Source: Pseudogulbenkiania ferrooxidans 2002 (lineage in GTDB: Bacteria > Pseudomonadota > Gammaproteobacteria > Burkholderiales > Chromobacteriaceae). Taken from it: DNA of 64,000 nucleotides. This document shows, one piece after another, positions 1 to 7,543 of this stretch. The notes under the pieces were generated by a model. That model ran no database searches and had not been told where the DNA came from. It worked only from the letters and a program-made list of their open reading frames with translations. The translations under genes were made by a program, and so were the position numbers. Every line of letters starts with the position of its first letter. The stretch's first letter is position 1. The stretch spans positions 128,924 through 192,923 of the forward strand of contig NZ_ACIS01000004.1 in assembly GCF_000174355.1 (NCBI RefSeq), written 5' to 3'.

Positions 1-1059
1 GTGCCGCCGAAGGCGACGGCGGAGCAGAAGGCCAAGGTGCGCAGCGCCGCTGAAGTCTTGCTGAAGGAGGTGCGCGCCAACCCGGCCAAGTTCGCCGAGT
101 TGGCCAAGACCCGCTCGCAGGATCCGGGCTCGGCCGCCAACGGCGGGGATTTGGGCTTCTTCGGCCGTGGTGCGATGGTGAAGCCGTTCGAGGACGTTGC
201 ATTCCGCATGCAACCGGGCCAGATCAGTGAACTGGTGGAGACGGAGTTCGGTTTCCATATCCTGAAGCTGGATGAGGTCAAGCAGCCGGTCTTTGCCGCG
301 GTCAAGGGTGAGGTCGAGCAACGTCTTAAGCGTCAGAAGGCGGCCGCACAGTTCCGTGCCGCGTCGGAGAAACTGGGAGAGTTGGCTTATCAGCAGGCCG
401 ATTCGCTCAAGGCGATCAGTGATCAGTTGAAGCTGAGCCCACAGCATTCCGATTGGCTGGTGCGCGGCAAGCCGGCCAGCGACCCTGTGCTGAACAACCC
501 CAAGTTGTTGGAAGCCGCTTTCAGTGACGATGTCCTCAAGGGCAAGCATAACAGCGAGCCGGTCGACCTCGGCAAGAACACCCTGGTGGTGGTGCGGGTG
601 GCCGAGCACCAGCCCGAGCGTCAGCAGACGCTGGCGGAAGTACAGAACGTGATCAAGGCCGAGCTGGTACGGCGCGAGGGGGCCAAGCTGGCGGAGAAGC
701 GTGGTGACGCCCTGTTGACCGAGCTGAAGGCGGGCAAGAACATCGACAGCCAGCCATGGGAGCCTGCCCAGACGGTGTCACGGCGTTCCTTCGGTGCGCT
801 ATCGTTGCCCGAGGTGCGGGCGGTGTTTGCGGCTAGCGCGACCAAGCTACCGGCGTTTGCCGGCGTCAAGCAGGATGGCGGCAACTACGTGGTGTATCGT
901 ATCGACAAGGTGATTCCCGCTCCGGCACCTAGCCTGGCGGAGCGCAGTCAGTTGAGCGGCCTGATCGGTGAAATGAATGCGAATGCCCAGGTGGCGAGCT
1001 ACCTGGAAGCCTTGCGCGAGAAGTACAAGGTGACGCTGAGCCAGCAGCCGGCCGAGTAA
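1..1059 (+). CDS. ppiD: PpiD-type peptidyl-prolyl isomerase (5' truncated)
   Basis: C-terminal part of a periplasmic parvulin-type foldase; the reading frame is open at the left edge, so the GTG at base 1 is not the true start. A parvulin (PpiC) domain fills about residues 10-95 of the visible protein, with the hallmark GGDLGFFGRG at 48-57 and TEFGFHILKL at 81-90. A charged tail of about 250 residues follows, as in PpiD, whose parvulin domain lies mid-protein (family length about 620, so roughly 270 residues including the membrane anchor are missing). PpiD is anchored in the inner membrane and helps outer-membrane proteins leave the Sec translocon. A SurA-like protein is the alternative, but SurA has little sequence after its second parvulin domain. 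A strong terminator follows. Confidence 0.85.
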   Translation: MPPKATAEQKAKVRSAAEVLLKEVRANPAKFAELAKTRSQDPGSAANGGDLGFFGRGAMVKPFEDVAFRMQPGQISELVETEFGFHILKLDEVKQPVFAAVKGEVEQRLKRQKAAAQFRAASEKLGELAYQQADSLKAISDQLKLSPQHSDWLVRGKPASDPVLNNPKLLEAAFSDDVLKGKHNSEPVDLGKNTLVVVRVAEHQPERQQTLAEVQNVIKAELVRREGAKLAEKRGDALLTELKAGKNIDSQPWEPAQTVSRRSFGALSLPEVRAVFAASATKLPAFAGVKQDGGNYVVYRIDKVIPAPAPSLAERSQLSGLIGEMNANAQVASYLEALREKYKVTLSQQPAE

Positions 1060-1089
1060 CGGCCCGTTGGGGCGGTTATAGTTGGATAG

Positions 1090-1119
1090 CCGGCGCAACA
1101 GAGTTGCGCCGGTTTTTGT
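1090..1119 (+). terminator. Rho-independent terminator after ppiD
   Basis: Perfect 10-bp stem CCGGCGCAAC / GTTGCGCCGG (1090-1099 and 1103-1112) with a 3-nt loop, followed by TTTTTG. It lies 31 bp after the ppiD stop codon. Confidence 0.9.
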
Positions 1120-1138
1120 TTTGTTGTTGCGGCGAGCA

Positions 1139-1164
1139 TGAAAAAAGGGCCCTGAGGCCCTTTG
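1139..1164 (-). terminator. Rho-independent terminator after sodB
   Basis: Stem AAAGGGCC / GGCCCTTT (1144-1151 and 1156-1163) with loop CTGA. On the minus strand it is followed by a run of T, so it serves the convergent sodB gene, which ends at 1185. Confidence 0.85.
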
Positions 1165-1184
1165 TGACGATCCTGCAATGGGGG

Positions 1185-1766
1185 TTAGGCGGCGAAGTTT
1201 TTCGCTGCGAAGTCCCAGTTCACCAGCTTCCAGAAGCTCTCCAGGTAGTTCGGGCGGCTGTTGCGGTAGTCGATGTAGTAGGCGTGCTCCCATACGTCAC
1301 AGGTCAGCAGCGCTTTTTTGTCGGTGGTCAGCGGGGTGGCGGCGTTGCTGGTGGAGACCAGGTCGAGCGAGCCATCCGGGTTCTTCACCAGCCAGGCCCA
1401 GCCGGAGCCGAAGGTGCCGGCAGCGACGGCGTTGAAGGCTTTCTTGAACTCGTCGAACGAGCCCCACTTGGCGTTGATGGCGTCAGCCAGGGCGCCGGTC
1501 GGCTCGCCACCGGCGTTCGGGGCCAGGCCGAACCAGTAGAAGGTGTGGTTCCAGACCTGAGCCGCGTTGTTGAACAGGCCGCCGGTCGATTTCTTGACGA
1601 TTTCTTCCAGGCTGGCGTTCTCGAACTCGGTGCCCTTGATCAGGTTGTTCAGGTTGGTGACGTAGGTCTGATGGTGTTTGCCGTAGTGGTATTCCAGGGT
1701 TTCCTTGGAAATGTACGGAGCGAGGGCGTCCAGCGCGTACGGGAGTTCCGGCAGTTTGTGTTCCAT
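1185..1766 (-). CDS. sodB: Superoxide dismutase [Fe]
   Basis: Cytoplasmic iron superoxide dismutase that converts superoxide to hydrogen peroxide and oxygen. The 193-residue length is typical. All four metal ligands are visible at the positions of E. coli SodB: His27, His74 (in WNHTFYW), Asp157 and His161 (in DVWEH). Gln70 in AAQVWNH is the second-sphere glutamine typical of Fe-type enzymes; Mn enzymes have Gly here and carry the glutamine later. The start is supported by an AGGAG ribosome-binding site just upstream of the ATG. The gene is monocistronic, convergent with ppiD and divergent from the YhiN-family gene; the roughly 118-bp divergent gap presumably holds both promoters. No Fur box was resolved by eye. 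Confidence 0.97.
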   Translation of the reverse strand: MEHKLPELPYALDALAPYISKETLEYHYGKHHQTYVTNLNNLIKGTEFENASLEEIVKKSTGGLFNNAAQVWNHTFYWFGLAPNAGGEPTGALADAINAKWGSFDEFKKAFNAVAAGTFGSGWAWLVKNPDGSLDLVSTSNAATPLTTDKKALLTCDVWEHAYYIDYRNSRPNYLESFWKLVNWDFAAKNFAA

Positions 1767-1884
1767 CTTGATCTCCTAAGTGGGGGTGAATGTCGGCTCC
1801 GGGCCGACACGATGATGGCGGCAAGTTTACTGGAATTGCCGGGGCCGGCCAATAGCCGACTAAAAAGGTAGAGTAAAGGGTTTC

Positions 1885-3057
1885 ATGGCGTATTTTGACG
1901 TAATCATCATCGGGGCCGGCGCCGCCGGGCTGATGTGTGCGGCGACCGCCGGGCAGCGGGGCCGTTCGGTGCTGTTGCTCGATCATGCGGTCAAGCTGGC
2001 GGAGAAAATCCGTATTTCCGGCGGCGGGCGGTGCAACTTCACCAACCTCCAGGCCCGGCCCGAGTGCTATCTCTCGGAGAATTCGCACTTCTGCCGATCG
2101 GCCCTGTCACAATTCAGCGCCCAGGATTTCATCCGCCTGGTGGAGCGGCATGGCATCGGCTACCACGAAAAAACGCTGGGTCAATTGTTCTGTGATGAGT
2201 CCAGCCAGCAAATTATAGACATGCTGGACGGCCTGTGCCGCGAGGCTGGGGTCGATCGTCGCATGGGGGTGACGGTGGGCGCGGTGGAGCGTTCGGACCG
2301 CTTCCGGGTGCAGAGCTCGGCCGGGGTGTTCGAGTCGGCTTCGCTGGTTGTGGCGACGGGCGGGCTGTCGATTCCGCAGATTGGGGCGACCGGTTTCGGC
2401 TACCAATTGGCCGAACAGTTCGGCCTGGCACTGACGCCGAGGGTGCCGGCGCTGGTGCCGCTGACCTTTCATGCCGACGATGCCGCGCGCTTTGCGCCGC
2501 TGGCCGGCGTTTCGCTCGATGCGACGGCGGGCTGTGGCAAGACACGCTTCCGGGAGAACGTATTGTTCACCCACAAAGGCTTGTCCGGGCCGGCCATCCT
2601 GCAGGTGTCATCCTACTGGACGCCGGGTCAGGAGCTGGTGCTCGATCTGCTGCCGGAACTCGACGCCGAGGCGTTCCTGGCAGAGCGTGAGGGAAGCGAC
2701 CAGCTGCTGGCGAATGCCCTGGCCGATGCCGGTTGGCCGAAGCGCTTTGCCCAGGCCTGGCTGGACGGCCTGGGCTTTGGAGGGCGTGTGAAGGATCTGC
2801 CCGGCAAGCGCCGCCGCCAGCTGGCGGAAACGCTGCACCACTGGCGCGTCCGCCCCAACGGCAGCCAGGGTTACAAGAAGGCGGAGGTGACGCGTGGCGG
2901 CATCAGTACGCGCGACCTGTCGTCCAAGACCATGATGGCCAAGGATGTGCCGGGGTTGTTCTTCATCGGCGAGGTGGTGGATGTGACCGGCTGGCTCGGC
3001 GGCTACAACTTCCAGTGGGCCTGGTCATCCGGCTTCGTCGCCGGCGAAAACTGTTAG
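1885..3057 (+). CDS. YhiN/HI0933-family FAD-dependent oxidoreductase
   Basis: Flavoprotein of the HI0933/YhiN (BaiN-like) family, 390 residues, as expected for the family. The N-terminal dinucleotide fold shows GAGAAGLMCA near residues 11-20, followed by the family signature RISGGGRCNFTN near 53-64. The C-terminus carries the second FAD contact around GEVVDVTGWLGGYNFQ. E. coli YhiN has no settled physiological substrate; the related BaiN of gut clostridia reduces bile-acid intermediates, but that function should not be transferred. The reading frame contains one exact copy of the recurrent GGTTGGCCGAAG 12-mer (2731-2742). dnaB starts 86 bp downstream, so the two may be co-transcribed. Confidence 0.88.
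   Translation: MAYFDVIIIGAGAAGLMCAATAGQRGRSVLLLDHAVKLAEKIRISGGGRCNFTNLQARPECYLSENSHFCRSALSQFSAQDFIRLVERHGIGYHEKTLGQLFCDESSQQIIDMLDGLCREAGVDRRMGVTVGAVERSDRFRVQSSAGVFESASLVVATGGLSIPQIGATGFGYQLAEQFGLALTPRVPALVPLTFHADDAARFAPLAGVSLDATAGCGKTRFRENVLFTHKGLSGPAILQVSSYWTPGQELVLDLLPELDAEAFLAEREGSDQLLANALADAGWPKRFAQAWLDGLGFGGRVKDLPGKRRRQLAETLHHWRVRPNGSQGYKKAEVTRGGISTRDLSSKTMMAKDVPGLFFIGEVVDVTGWLGGYNFQWAWSSGFVAGENC
2731..2742 (+). repeat. Uptake-sequence-like 12-mer GGTTGGCCGAAG
   Basis: Exact copy inside the YhiN-family gene, read there as Gly-Trp-Pro-Lys. This is a different reading frame from most other coding copies. Confidence 0.75.
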
Positions 3058-3143
3058 AATCGCGGTTCGTCTGGTGTCAGACAGGACAGAACCCCACCCC
3101 ACGACACTCTTTGCAAGCGGTGTCGTCTTACTTGATGTTGTAC

Positions 3144-4550
3144 ATGACCGACTCGACTGAATACTTTGACAGCGCCACCGCTGCGGTGCGCACCCCGCCC
3201 CAGTCCATCGAGGCCGAACAATCGGTGCTGGGTGGTCTGTTGCTCGATAACAGCGCCTGGGACAAGATCGCGGACGTGGTGGGCGAAGCGGATTTCTACC
3301 GTCACGACCACCGGCTGATCTACAAGCATATTGCCAAACTGGTCGAACACTCGCGGCCGGCCGATGTGGTGACGGTGCTGGAGAGTCTCGACAAGTCGGG
3401 CGAGAGCGGGGCGGTAGGCGGGTTGGCCTATCTCGCCACGCTGGCGCAGAACACGCCGTCCGCCGCCAACATCCGCCGCTACGCCGAGATCGTGCGAGAG
3501 CGCTCGATCATGCGCCAGCTGGCGCAGGTCGGTACGGAGATTGCCGAGGCGGCCTACGCGCCGATGGGGCGCGACGCCGCCCAGCTGCTGGACGAGGCCG
3601 AAGGCAAGGTGTTCCACATCGCCGAATCGACCGCCAAGTCGAAGCAGGGCTTCCTCGAGATGCCGAACCTGCTGAAAGAGGTGGTCGAGCGAATCGACAT
3701 GCTGTACAGCCGCGAGAACCCGGACGAGGTGACCGGCGTGCCGACGGGCTTCATTGATCTGGACGCCAAGACCTCCGGCCTGCAGCCCGGCGACCTGATC
3801 ATCGTCGCCGGCCGTCCGTCGATGGGCAAGACCGCCTTCTCGATGAACATCGCCGAGCACGTGGCGGTGGAGCAGCATCTGCCGGTGGCGGTGTTCTCGA
3901 TGGAAATGGGTGGTTCGCAACTGGTGATGCGGATGCTGGGCTCGGTCGGCAGGCTCGACCAGCACATACTGCGCACCGGCAAGCTGGGCGACGATGACTG
4001 GCAGAAGCTGACCTACGCCATCGGCAAGTTGTCCGACGCACCGATGTACATCGACGAGACGGCGGCGTTGACCGCGCTGGAGCTGCGCGCGCGCGCGCGT
4101 CGCCTGGCGCGTCAGCACGGTGGCAAGCTGGGCCTGATCGTGATCGACTATTTGCAGCTGATGTCCGGCTCGGGTCGCGGCGACAACCGTACCGCCGAGC
4201 TGGGTGAGATTTCGCGTGGCCTGAAGGGGCTGGCCAAGGAGCTGCAGGTGCCGGTGATCGCGCTGTCGCAGTTGTCGCGTGCGGTGGAGCAACGCCCTAA
4301 CAAGCGGCCAATGATGTCTGACCTGCGCGAATCGGGCGCCATCGAGCAGGATGCCGACTTGATTATCTTCATGTACCGCGACGAGTACTACAACCCGGAC
4401 TCGGACCAGAAGGGCTTGGCCGAAGCCATCATCGGCAAGCACCGTAACGGCCCGACCGGCGCGGTACGCCTGGCCTTTATCGGCCACTACGCAAAGTTCG
4501 ATAACGCCGCCTCAGTCGGTGCCACCGGCTGGGCAGACAGCGATTCCTGA
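3144..4550 (+). CDS. dnaB: Replicative DNA helicase DnaB
   Basis: Hexameric 5'-3' helicase that unwinds DNA ahead of the replisome and recruits DnaG primase. The chosen ATG gives 468 residues (E. coli DnaB 471). The N-terminal DnaB domain starts at PPQSIEAEQSVLGG, residues 18-31. The RecA-like domain has Walker A GRPSMGKT at 223-230 and Walker B VIDYLQLM at 333-340. DLRESGAIEQDAD further on is the conserved H4/arginine-finger area. The frame stays open far upstream through the preceding gene, but that sequence has no DnaB similarity. An in-frame ATG at 3135 is an alternative start; neither has a strong Shine-Dalgarno. A single-mismatch uptake-like motif lies at 4414-4425 and an inverted pair follows the stop. 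Confidence 0.97.
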   Translation: MTDSTEYFDSATAAVRTPPQSIEAEQSVLGGLLLDNSAWDKIADVVGEADFYRHDHRLIYKHIAKLVEHSRPADVVTVLESLDKSGESGAVGGLAYLATLAQNTPSAANIRRYAEIVRERSIMRQLAQVGTEIAEAAYAPMGRDAAQLLDEAEGKVFHIAESTAKSKQGFLEMPNLLKEVVERIDMLYSRENPDEVTGVPTGFIDLDAKTSGLQPGDLIIVAGRPSMGKTAFSMNIAEHVAVEQHLPVAVFSMEMGGSQLVMRMLGSVGRLDQHILRTGKLGDDDWQKLTYAIGKLSDAPMYIDETAALTALELRARARRLARQHGGKLGLIVIDYLQLMSGSGRGDNRTAELGEISRGLKGLAKELQVPVIALSQLSRAVEQRPNKRPMMSDLRESGAIEQDADLIIFMYRDEYYNPDSDQKGLAEAIIGKHRNGPTGAVRLAFIGHYAKFDNAASVGATGWADSDS

Positions 4551-4556
4551 TCCATC

Positions 4557-4590
4557 AAGGTTGGTCGAAGCGTGGTCTTCGGCCAACCTT
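4557..4590 (+). terminator. Hairpin built from an inverted pair of 12-mer repeats
   Basis: A 14-bp stem (4557-4570 with 4577-4590, loop CGTGGT) made of one near copy GGTTGGTCGAAG and one exact reverse copy CTTCGGCCAACC. The single mismatch becomes a U-G pair in RNA. It starts 7 bp after dnaB stops and ends 18 bp before the next start. The T tract is weak, so termination is probably partial. Confidence 0.65.
4577..4588 (-). repeat. Uptake-sequence-like 12-mer, reverse orientation
   Basis: Exact CTTCGGCCAACC. It is the right arm of the intergenic hairpin after dnaB. Confidence 0.75.
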
Positions 4591-4608
4591 TATCGAGACG
4601 AGAGAGAC

Positions 4609-4917
4609 ATGAGTTATTACGACAAGCACGTGTTCATCTGCTGCAACCAGCGTGCCGAGGGTGAGGGCTGCTGCGCCGACTTTGGCACGCCGGCATTGCT
4701 GGGCTACATGAAGGACCGCGTCAAGGCGCTGGGCCTGGCCGGTGAGGGGCAGGTGCGCGTGAACAAGGCGGGGTGCCTGGGCCGTTGCGACGATGGTCCG
4801 GTGATGGTGGTGTATCCGCAGGAGACCTGGTACACCTTCGTCGACAAGGACGATCTCGACGAGATCATCGATAGTCACCTGGTGCAGGGCCAAGAGGTGG
4901 AAAGGCTGAAAATCTGA
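4609..4917 (+). CDS. Thioredoxin-like [2Fe-2S] ferredoxin
   Basis: Small electron carrier of the thioredoxin-like 2Fe-2S family (NuoE-C-terminal-like, similar to the Azotobacter FdI/shethna type). At 102 residues it is complete. Cysteines at 11/12 and 21/22 plus Cys56 and Cys60 in CLGRC give the C-x(8-12)-C...C-x3-C arrangement of the family; which of the doubled cysteines bind the cluster cannot be told here. A GAGAGA stretch precedes the chosen ATG. The stop overlaps the next start (TGATG at 4915-4919), so it is translationally coupled to the hydrolase gene. Its partner enzymes are unknown. Confidence 0.85.
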   Translation: MSYYDKHVFICCNQRAEGEGCCADFGTPALLGYMKDRVKALGLAGEGQVRVNKAGCLGRCDDGPVMVVYPQETWYTFVDKDDLDEIIDSHLVQGQEVERLKI

Positions 4918-5525
4918 TGCTGAAGGTTCCTCCTGTCATTTCCATCCGCGGTCCGGTCGGATCGCTCGAAACCATCTACATCGCGGCTCACGGGGAGACA
5001 CGTGGCATCGCGGTGATCTGCCATCCCAATCCCACCCAGGGCGGCACCAATACCAACAAGGTGGTGCAGACCACGGCGAAGGCGCTGTCTCAGCTCGGCT
5101 ATGCCTGCTACTGCCCGAATCTGCGCGGGGTGGGCAACAGCGAGGGCGTGCACGATTACGGTACGGGCGAAGTGGACGACGTTATCGCCGTGGTCGAGCA
5201 TGCGCGAGCCGAGCAGGGTGACCTGTCGCTGGCGCTGGCGGGCTTCTCCTTCGGCGGTTTCGTCGCTGCCCGCGTACGCGAACGCATCGAGGCGGATCAG
5301 CTGCTGTTGATGGGGGTGGCGGTCGGCAAGTACGCCATTCCGACCCCCGAGGTGCCGGCCAACACGCTGGTGGTGCATGGCGAAGAGGACGAGGTGATTC
5401 CGCTGTCGGCGGTGCTCGACTGGGCCAGGCCGCAGGGGCTGCCGGTGACGGTGTTCCCGGGCACCGGGCACTTCTTCCACGGCAAGCTGGTGCCGCTCGG
5501 AAAATGGATCCAGCGCTGCTGGTAA
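4917..5525 (+). CDS. Alpha/beta hydrolase (dienelactone-hydrolase-like)
   Basis: Cytosolic alpha/beta hydrolase, 202 residues. The nucleophile elbow GFSFGG places the catalytic serine at 111. HGEEDEVIP supplies the likely acid (Asp158) and GTGHFFHG the histidine (His185), the usual order and spacing. The HPNPTQGGTNTNKVV stretch near residue 36 is typical of the YcjY/KTN-type family found beside small ferredoxins in Betaproteobacteria. Substrate unknown. It overlaps the preceding ferredoxin gene by one base, forming a two-gene unit, and is closed by a hairpin made of inverted 12-mer repeats. Confidence 0.82.
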   Translation: MLKVPPVISIRGPVGSLETIYIAAHGETRGIAVICHPNPTQGGTNTNKVVQTTAKALSQLGYACYCPNLRGVGNSEGVHDYGTGEVDDVIAVVEHARAEQGDLSLALAGFSFGGFVAARVRERIEADQLLLMGVAVGKYAIPTPEVPANTLVVHGEEDEVIPLSAVLDWARPQGLPVTVFPGTGHFFHGKLVPLGKWIQRCW

Positions 5526-5534
5526 CGAGTCCGT

Positions 5535-5570
5535 CTTCGGCCAACCTTGCGGGTTGGCCGAAGCGTTTCT
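5535..5570 (+). terminator. Terminator built from two exact inverted 12-mer repeats
   Basis: CTTCGGCCAACC (5535-5546), 5-nt loop TTGCG, then GGTTGGCCGAAG (5552-5563): a perfect 12-bp stem followed by CGTTTCT. It sits 9 bp after the hydrolase stop. Inverted uptake sequences used as terminators are well known in Neisseria and Haemophilus. Confidence 0.8.
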
Positions 5571-5607
5571 AGTGTAGGAAAAAGTTGCCGGGCAACAGGG
5601 GGACGAC

Positions 5608-6507
5608 ATGCTCAGGGTGAGCGGGCTGGTCAAACGCTACGGCGAGCGCAATGCGGTGGACGGCATCAGTTTCGAGGTGCGGCGCGGCGAGTGCTACGGC
5701 CTGCTTGGCCCCAACGGTGCCGGCAAGACCACGACCATGAAACTGGCGCTTGGTCTGGTATTGCCCGATGCCGGCGAGATCACGCTATGCGGCGAACCCA
5801 TACCGGCCCGGGCGCGGGAAGCGCGCAGCCGGGTCGGTGTCGTGCCGCAGTTCGACAACCTCGACCCGGACTTCACCGTGGCCGAAAACCTGCTGGTCTG
5901 GGGGCGCTATTTCGGCCTGCGTCCAGTCGATCTACGCGAGCGCGTGCCCTACCTGCTCGACTTCGCCGGCCTGGCCGGTCGTGCCGAAGCCAAGGTAGGG
6001 GAGCTGTCCGGCGGCATGAAGCGCCGCCTGACGCTGGCCCGTGCTCTGGTCAATGACCCCGATATCATCTTTCTCGACGAGCCCACCACCGGTCTCGATC
6101 CCCAGGCGCGCCATCTGATCTGGGAGCGGCTGCGGCAACTGACGCGGGCGGGCAAGACGCTGGTGCTGACGACGCACTTCATGGAAGAGGCCGAGCGTCT
6201 GGCGACGCGTTTGTCGGTGATGGACCACGGGCGGCTGATGGCGGAAGGCTCGCCGCGCGAGCTGATCCAGTCGCTGATCGAGGCCGATGTGGTCGAGGTG
6301 TTCGGCGATGGTGCGATCGACTGGGCCAGGCAGGCATCGGCGGATGGCGTGCGGATGGAACTCAGCGGCGAAACGGCCTTTTTCTATGGGCAGGGCATGG
6401 AGACGCTACTGGCGGCGCTGGGCGAGAGTGGCTTGCGCTACGTGCTGCGGCCGGCCAATCTGGAGGACGTGTTCCTGCGTCTGACCGGGCGCGAGTTGCG
6501 AGATTGA
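5608..6507 (+). CDS. NodI-like ABC transporter ATP-binding protein without permease
   Basis: ATPase of an ABC-2 (NodI/DrrA-type) exporter, 299 residues. Walker A GPNGAGKT is at 34-41, signature LSGGM at 133-137 and Walker B FLDEPT at 155-160; the C-terminal roughly 80 residues match the NodI-type accessory domain ending in [15 protein letters not shown]. An intact NodI normally has a NodJ permease immediately downstream, often overlapping. Here the frame is followed by 45 bp and then a perfect bidirectional terminator, with map on the other strand beyond. No permease lies within the window near it. It may work with a permease encoded elsewhere or be a remnant of a two-gene operon. Confidence 0.88.
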   Translation: MLRVSGLVKRYGERNAVDGISFEVRRGECYGLLGPNGAGKTTTMKLALGLVLPDAGEITLCGEPIPARAREARSRVGVVPQFDNLDPDFTVAENLLVWGRYFGLRPVDLRERVPYLLDFAGLAGRAEAKVGELSGGMKRRLTLARALVNDPDIIFLDEPTTGLDPQARHLIWERLRQLTRAGKTLVLTTHFMEEAERLATRLSVMDHGRLMAEGSPRELIQSLIEADVVEVFGDGAIDWARQASADGVRMELSGETAFFYGQGMETLLAALGESGLRYVLRPANLEDVFLRLTGRELRD

Positions 6508-6552
6508 ACGCGTCCGGTTGAAAGCAAGTCGCCTGAAGATTCGACAGGCAGG

Positions 6553-6595
6553 AAAAACAAAACCTCCGTGGTCAGTCTGCGGAGGTTTTGTTTTT
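6553..6595. terminator. Bidirectional terminator between the ABC ATPase gene and map
   Basis: Perfect 16-bp stem AAAAACAAAACCTCCG / CGGAGGTTTTGTTTTT (6553-6568 and 6580-6595). The A-rich and T-rich ends make it work for both convergent genes. Confidence 0.92.
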
Positions 6596-6640
6596 GAGGA
6601 TACGGCACCCGTTGTATGTCACCCAGGTGGCGGTCCGGGT

Positions 6641-7438
6641 TTACTTGAATACCGGCTTGGGCGGCGTGCCGTCCGACTGGGTGAGCACCTCGTAGCCGGT
6701 CTCGGTCACCAGCACGGTGTGCTCCCACTGCGCCGACAGGCTGCGGTCCTTGGTGACCACGGTCCAGCCGTCGCCCAGCAGGCGCAGATGGCGCTTGCCC
6801 TGGTTGATCATCGGCTCGATGGTGAAGATCATGCCGGCCTTCAGTTCCAGGCCGGTGCCGGGGCGTCCGTAGTGGAGCACCTGCGGTTCTTCGTGGAATT
6901 TCTTGCCAATGCCGTGGCCGCAGAATTCCTGCACCACGCTGTAGCCGGCGGCTTCGGCGTGGCGCTGGATGACATAGCCGATGTCGCCCAGCTTGGCGCC
7001 CGGTTTGACCTTGTCGATGCCTAGCCACATGCATTCGTAGGTGACCTTGGCGAGGCGACGAGCATGCGGGCTGACTTCACCTACATAGAACATACGGCTG
7101 GTGTCGCCGTGGTAGCCATCCTTGATCACGGTCACATCGATATTGAGCATGTCCCCGTTCTTGAGCGGCTTGTCGTTGGGGATGCCATGGCAGATGACGT
7201 GGTTGACCGAGGTGCACACCGACTTGGGGTAGGGGTTGTGGCCATCCGGTGCGTAGTTCAGCGGGGCCGGAATGGTGCCTTGCACGTTGACCATGTAATC
7301 ATGGCAGAGCTTGTCCAGCTCTTCGGTGGTCACGCCGGGTTTGATGTAAGGGGTGATGTAGTCGAGCACTTCGGAGGCCAGGCGGCCAGCGATGCGCATT
7401 TTTTCGATGTCTTCCGGGGTTTTGAGCGTGATGGACAT
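6641..7438 (-). CDS. map: Methionine aminopeptidase, type I
   Basis: Removes the initiator methionine from nascent proteins in the cytosol. It has 265 residues, the type Ia length, with no N-terminal extension. Family motifs are visible in order: CTSVNHVICHG, then MLNIDVTVIKDGYHGDTSR with the two metal-binding aspartates, EFCGHGIG with the ligand histidine, MIFTIEPM with the glutamate, and QWEHTVLVTETG with the last glutamate. The ATG is preceded by AGAAG. In many proteobacteria map sits next to rpsB; here they are about 22 kb apart. Confidence 0.97.
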   Translation of the reverse strand: MSITLKTPEDIEKMRIAGRLASEVLDYITPYIKPGVTTEELDKLCHDYMVNVQGTIPAPLNYAPDGHNPYPKSVCTSVNHVICHGIPNDKPLKNGDMLNIDVTVIKDGYHGDTSRMFYVGEVSPHARRLAKVTYECMWLGIDKVKPGAKLGDIGYVIQRHAEAAGYSVVQEFCGHGIGKKFHEEPQVLHYGRPGTGLELKAGMIFTIEPMINQGKRHLRLLGDGWTVVTKDRSLSAQWEHTVLVTETGYEVLTQSDGTPPKPVFK

Positions 7439-7487
7439 GCTTCTGCTGCGTCGGTGGGTTCAAAGGCTAATAGTAGCAAATACCATA

Positions 7488-7518
7488 AAAAACGGGCACC
7501 CTCAGGTGCCCGTAAAAA
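7488..7518 (-). terminator. Terminator after the porin gene
   Basis: Stem ACGGGCACC / GGTGCCCGT (7492-7500 and 7505-7513), loop CTCA, flanked by A runs that read as T on the minus strand. Confidence 0.85.
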
Positions 7519-7543
7519 CTGACTCTTAAGAAGCTAACAGCGC

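Noticed and set aside
1104-1871. Plus-strand open frame opposite sodB
   Set aside because: It runs through two terminators and the sodB gene and has no ribosome-binding site.
2733-3143. Upstream in-frame extension of dnaB
   Set aside because: It overlaps the YhiN-family gene in another frame and has no helicase similarity; the ATG at 3144 gives the normal family length.
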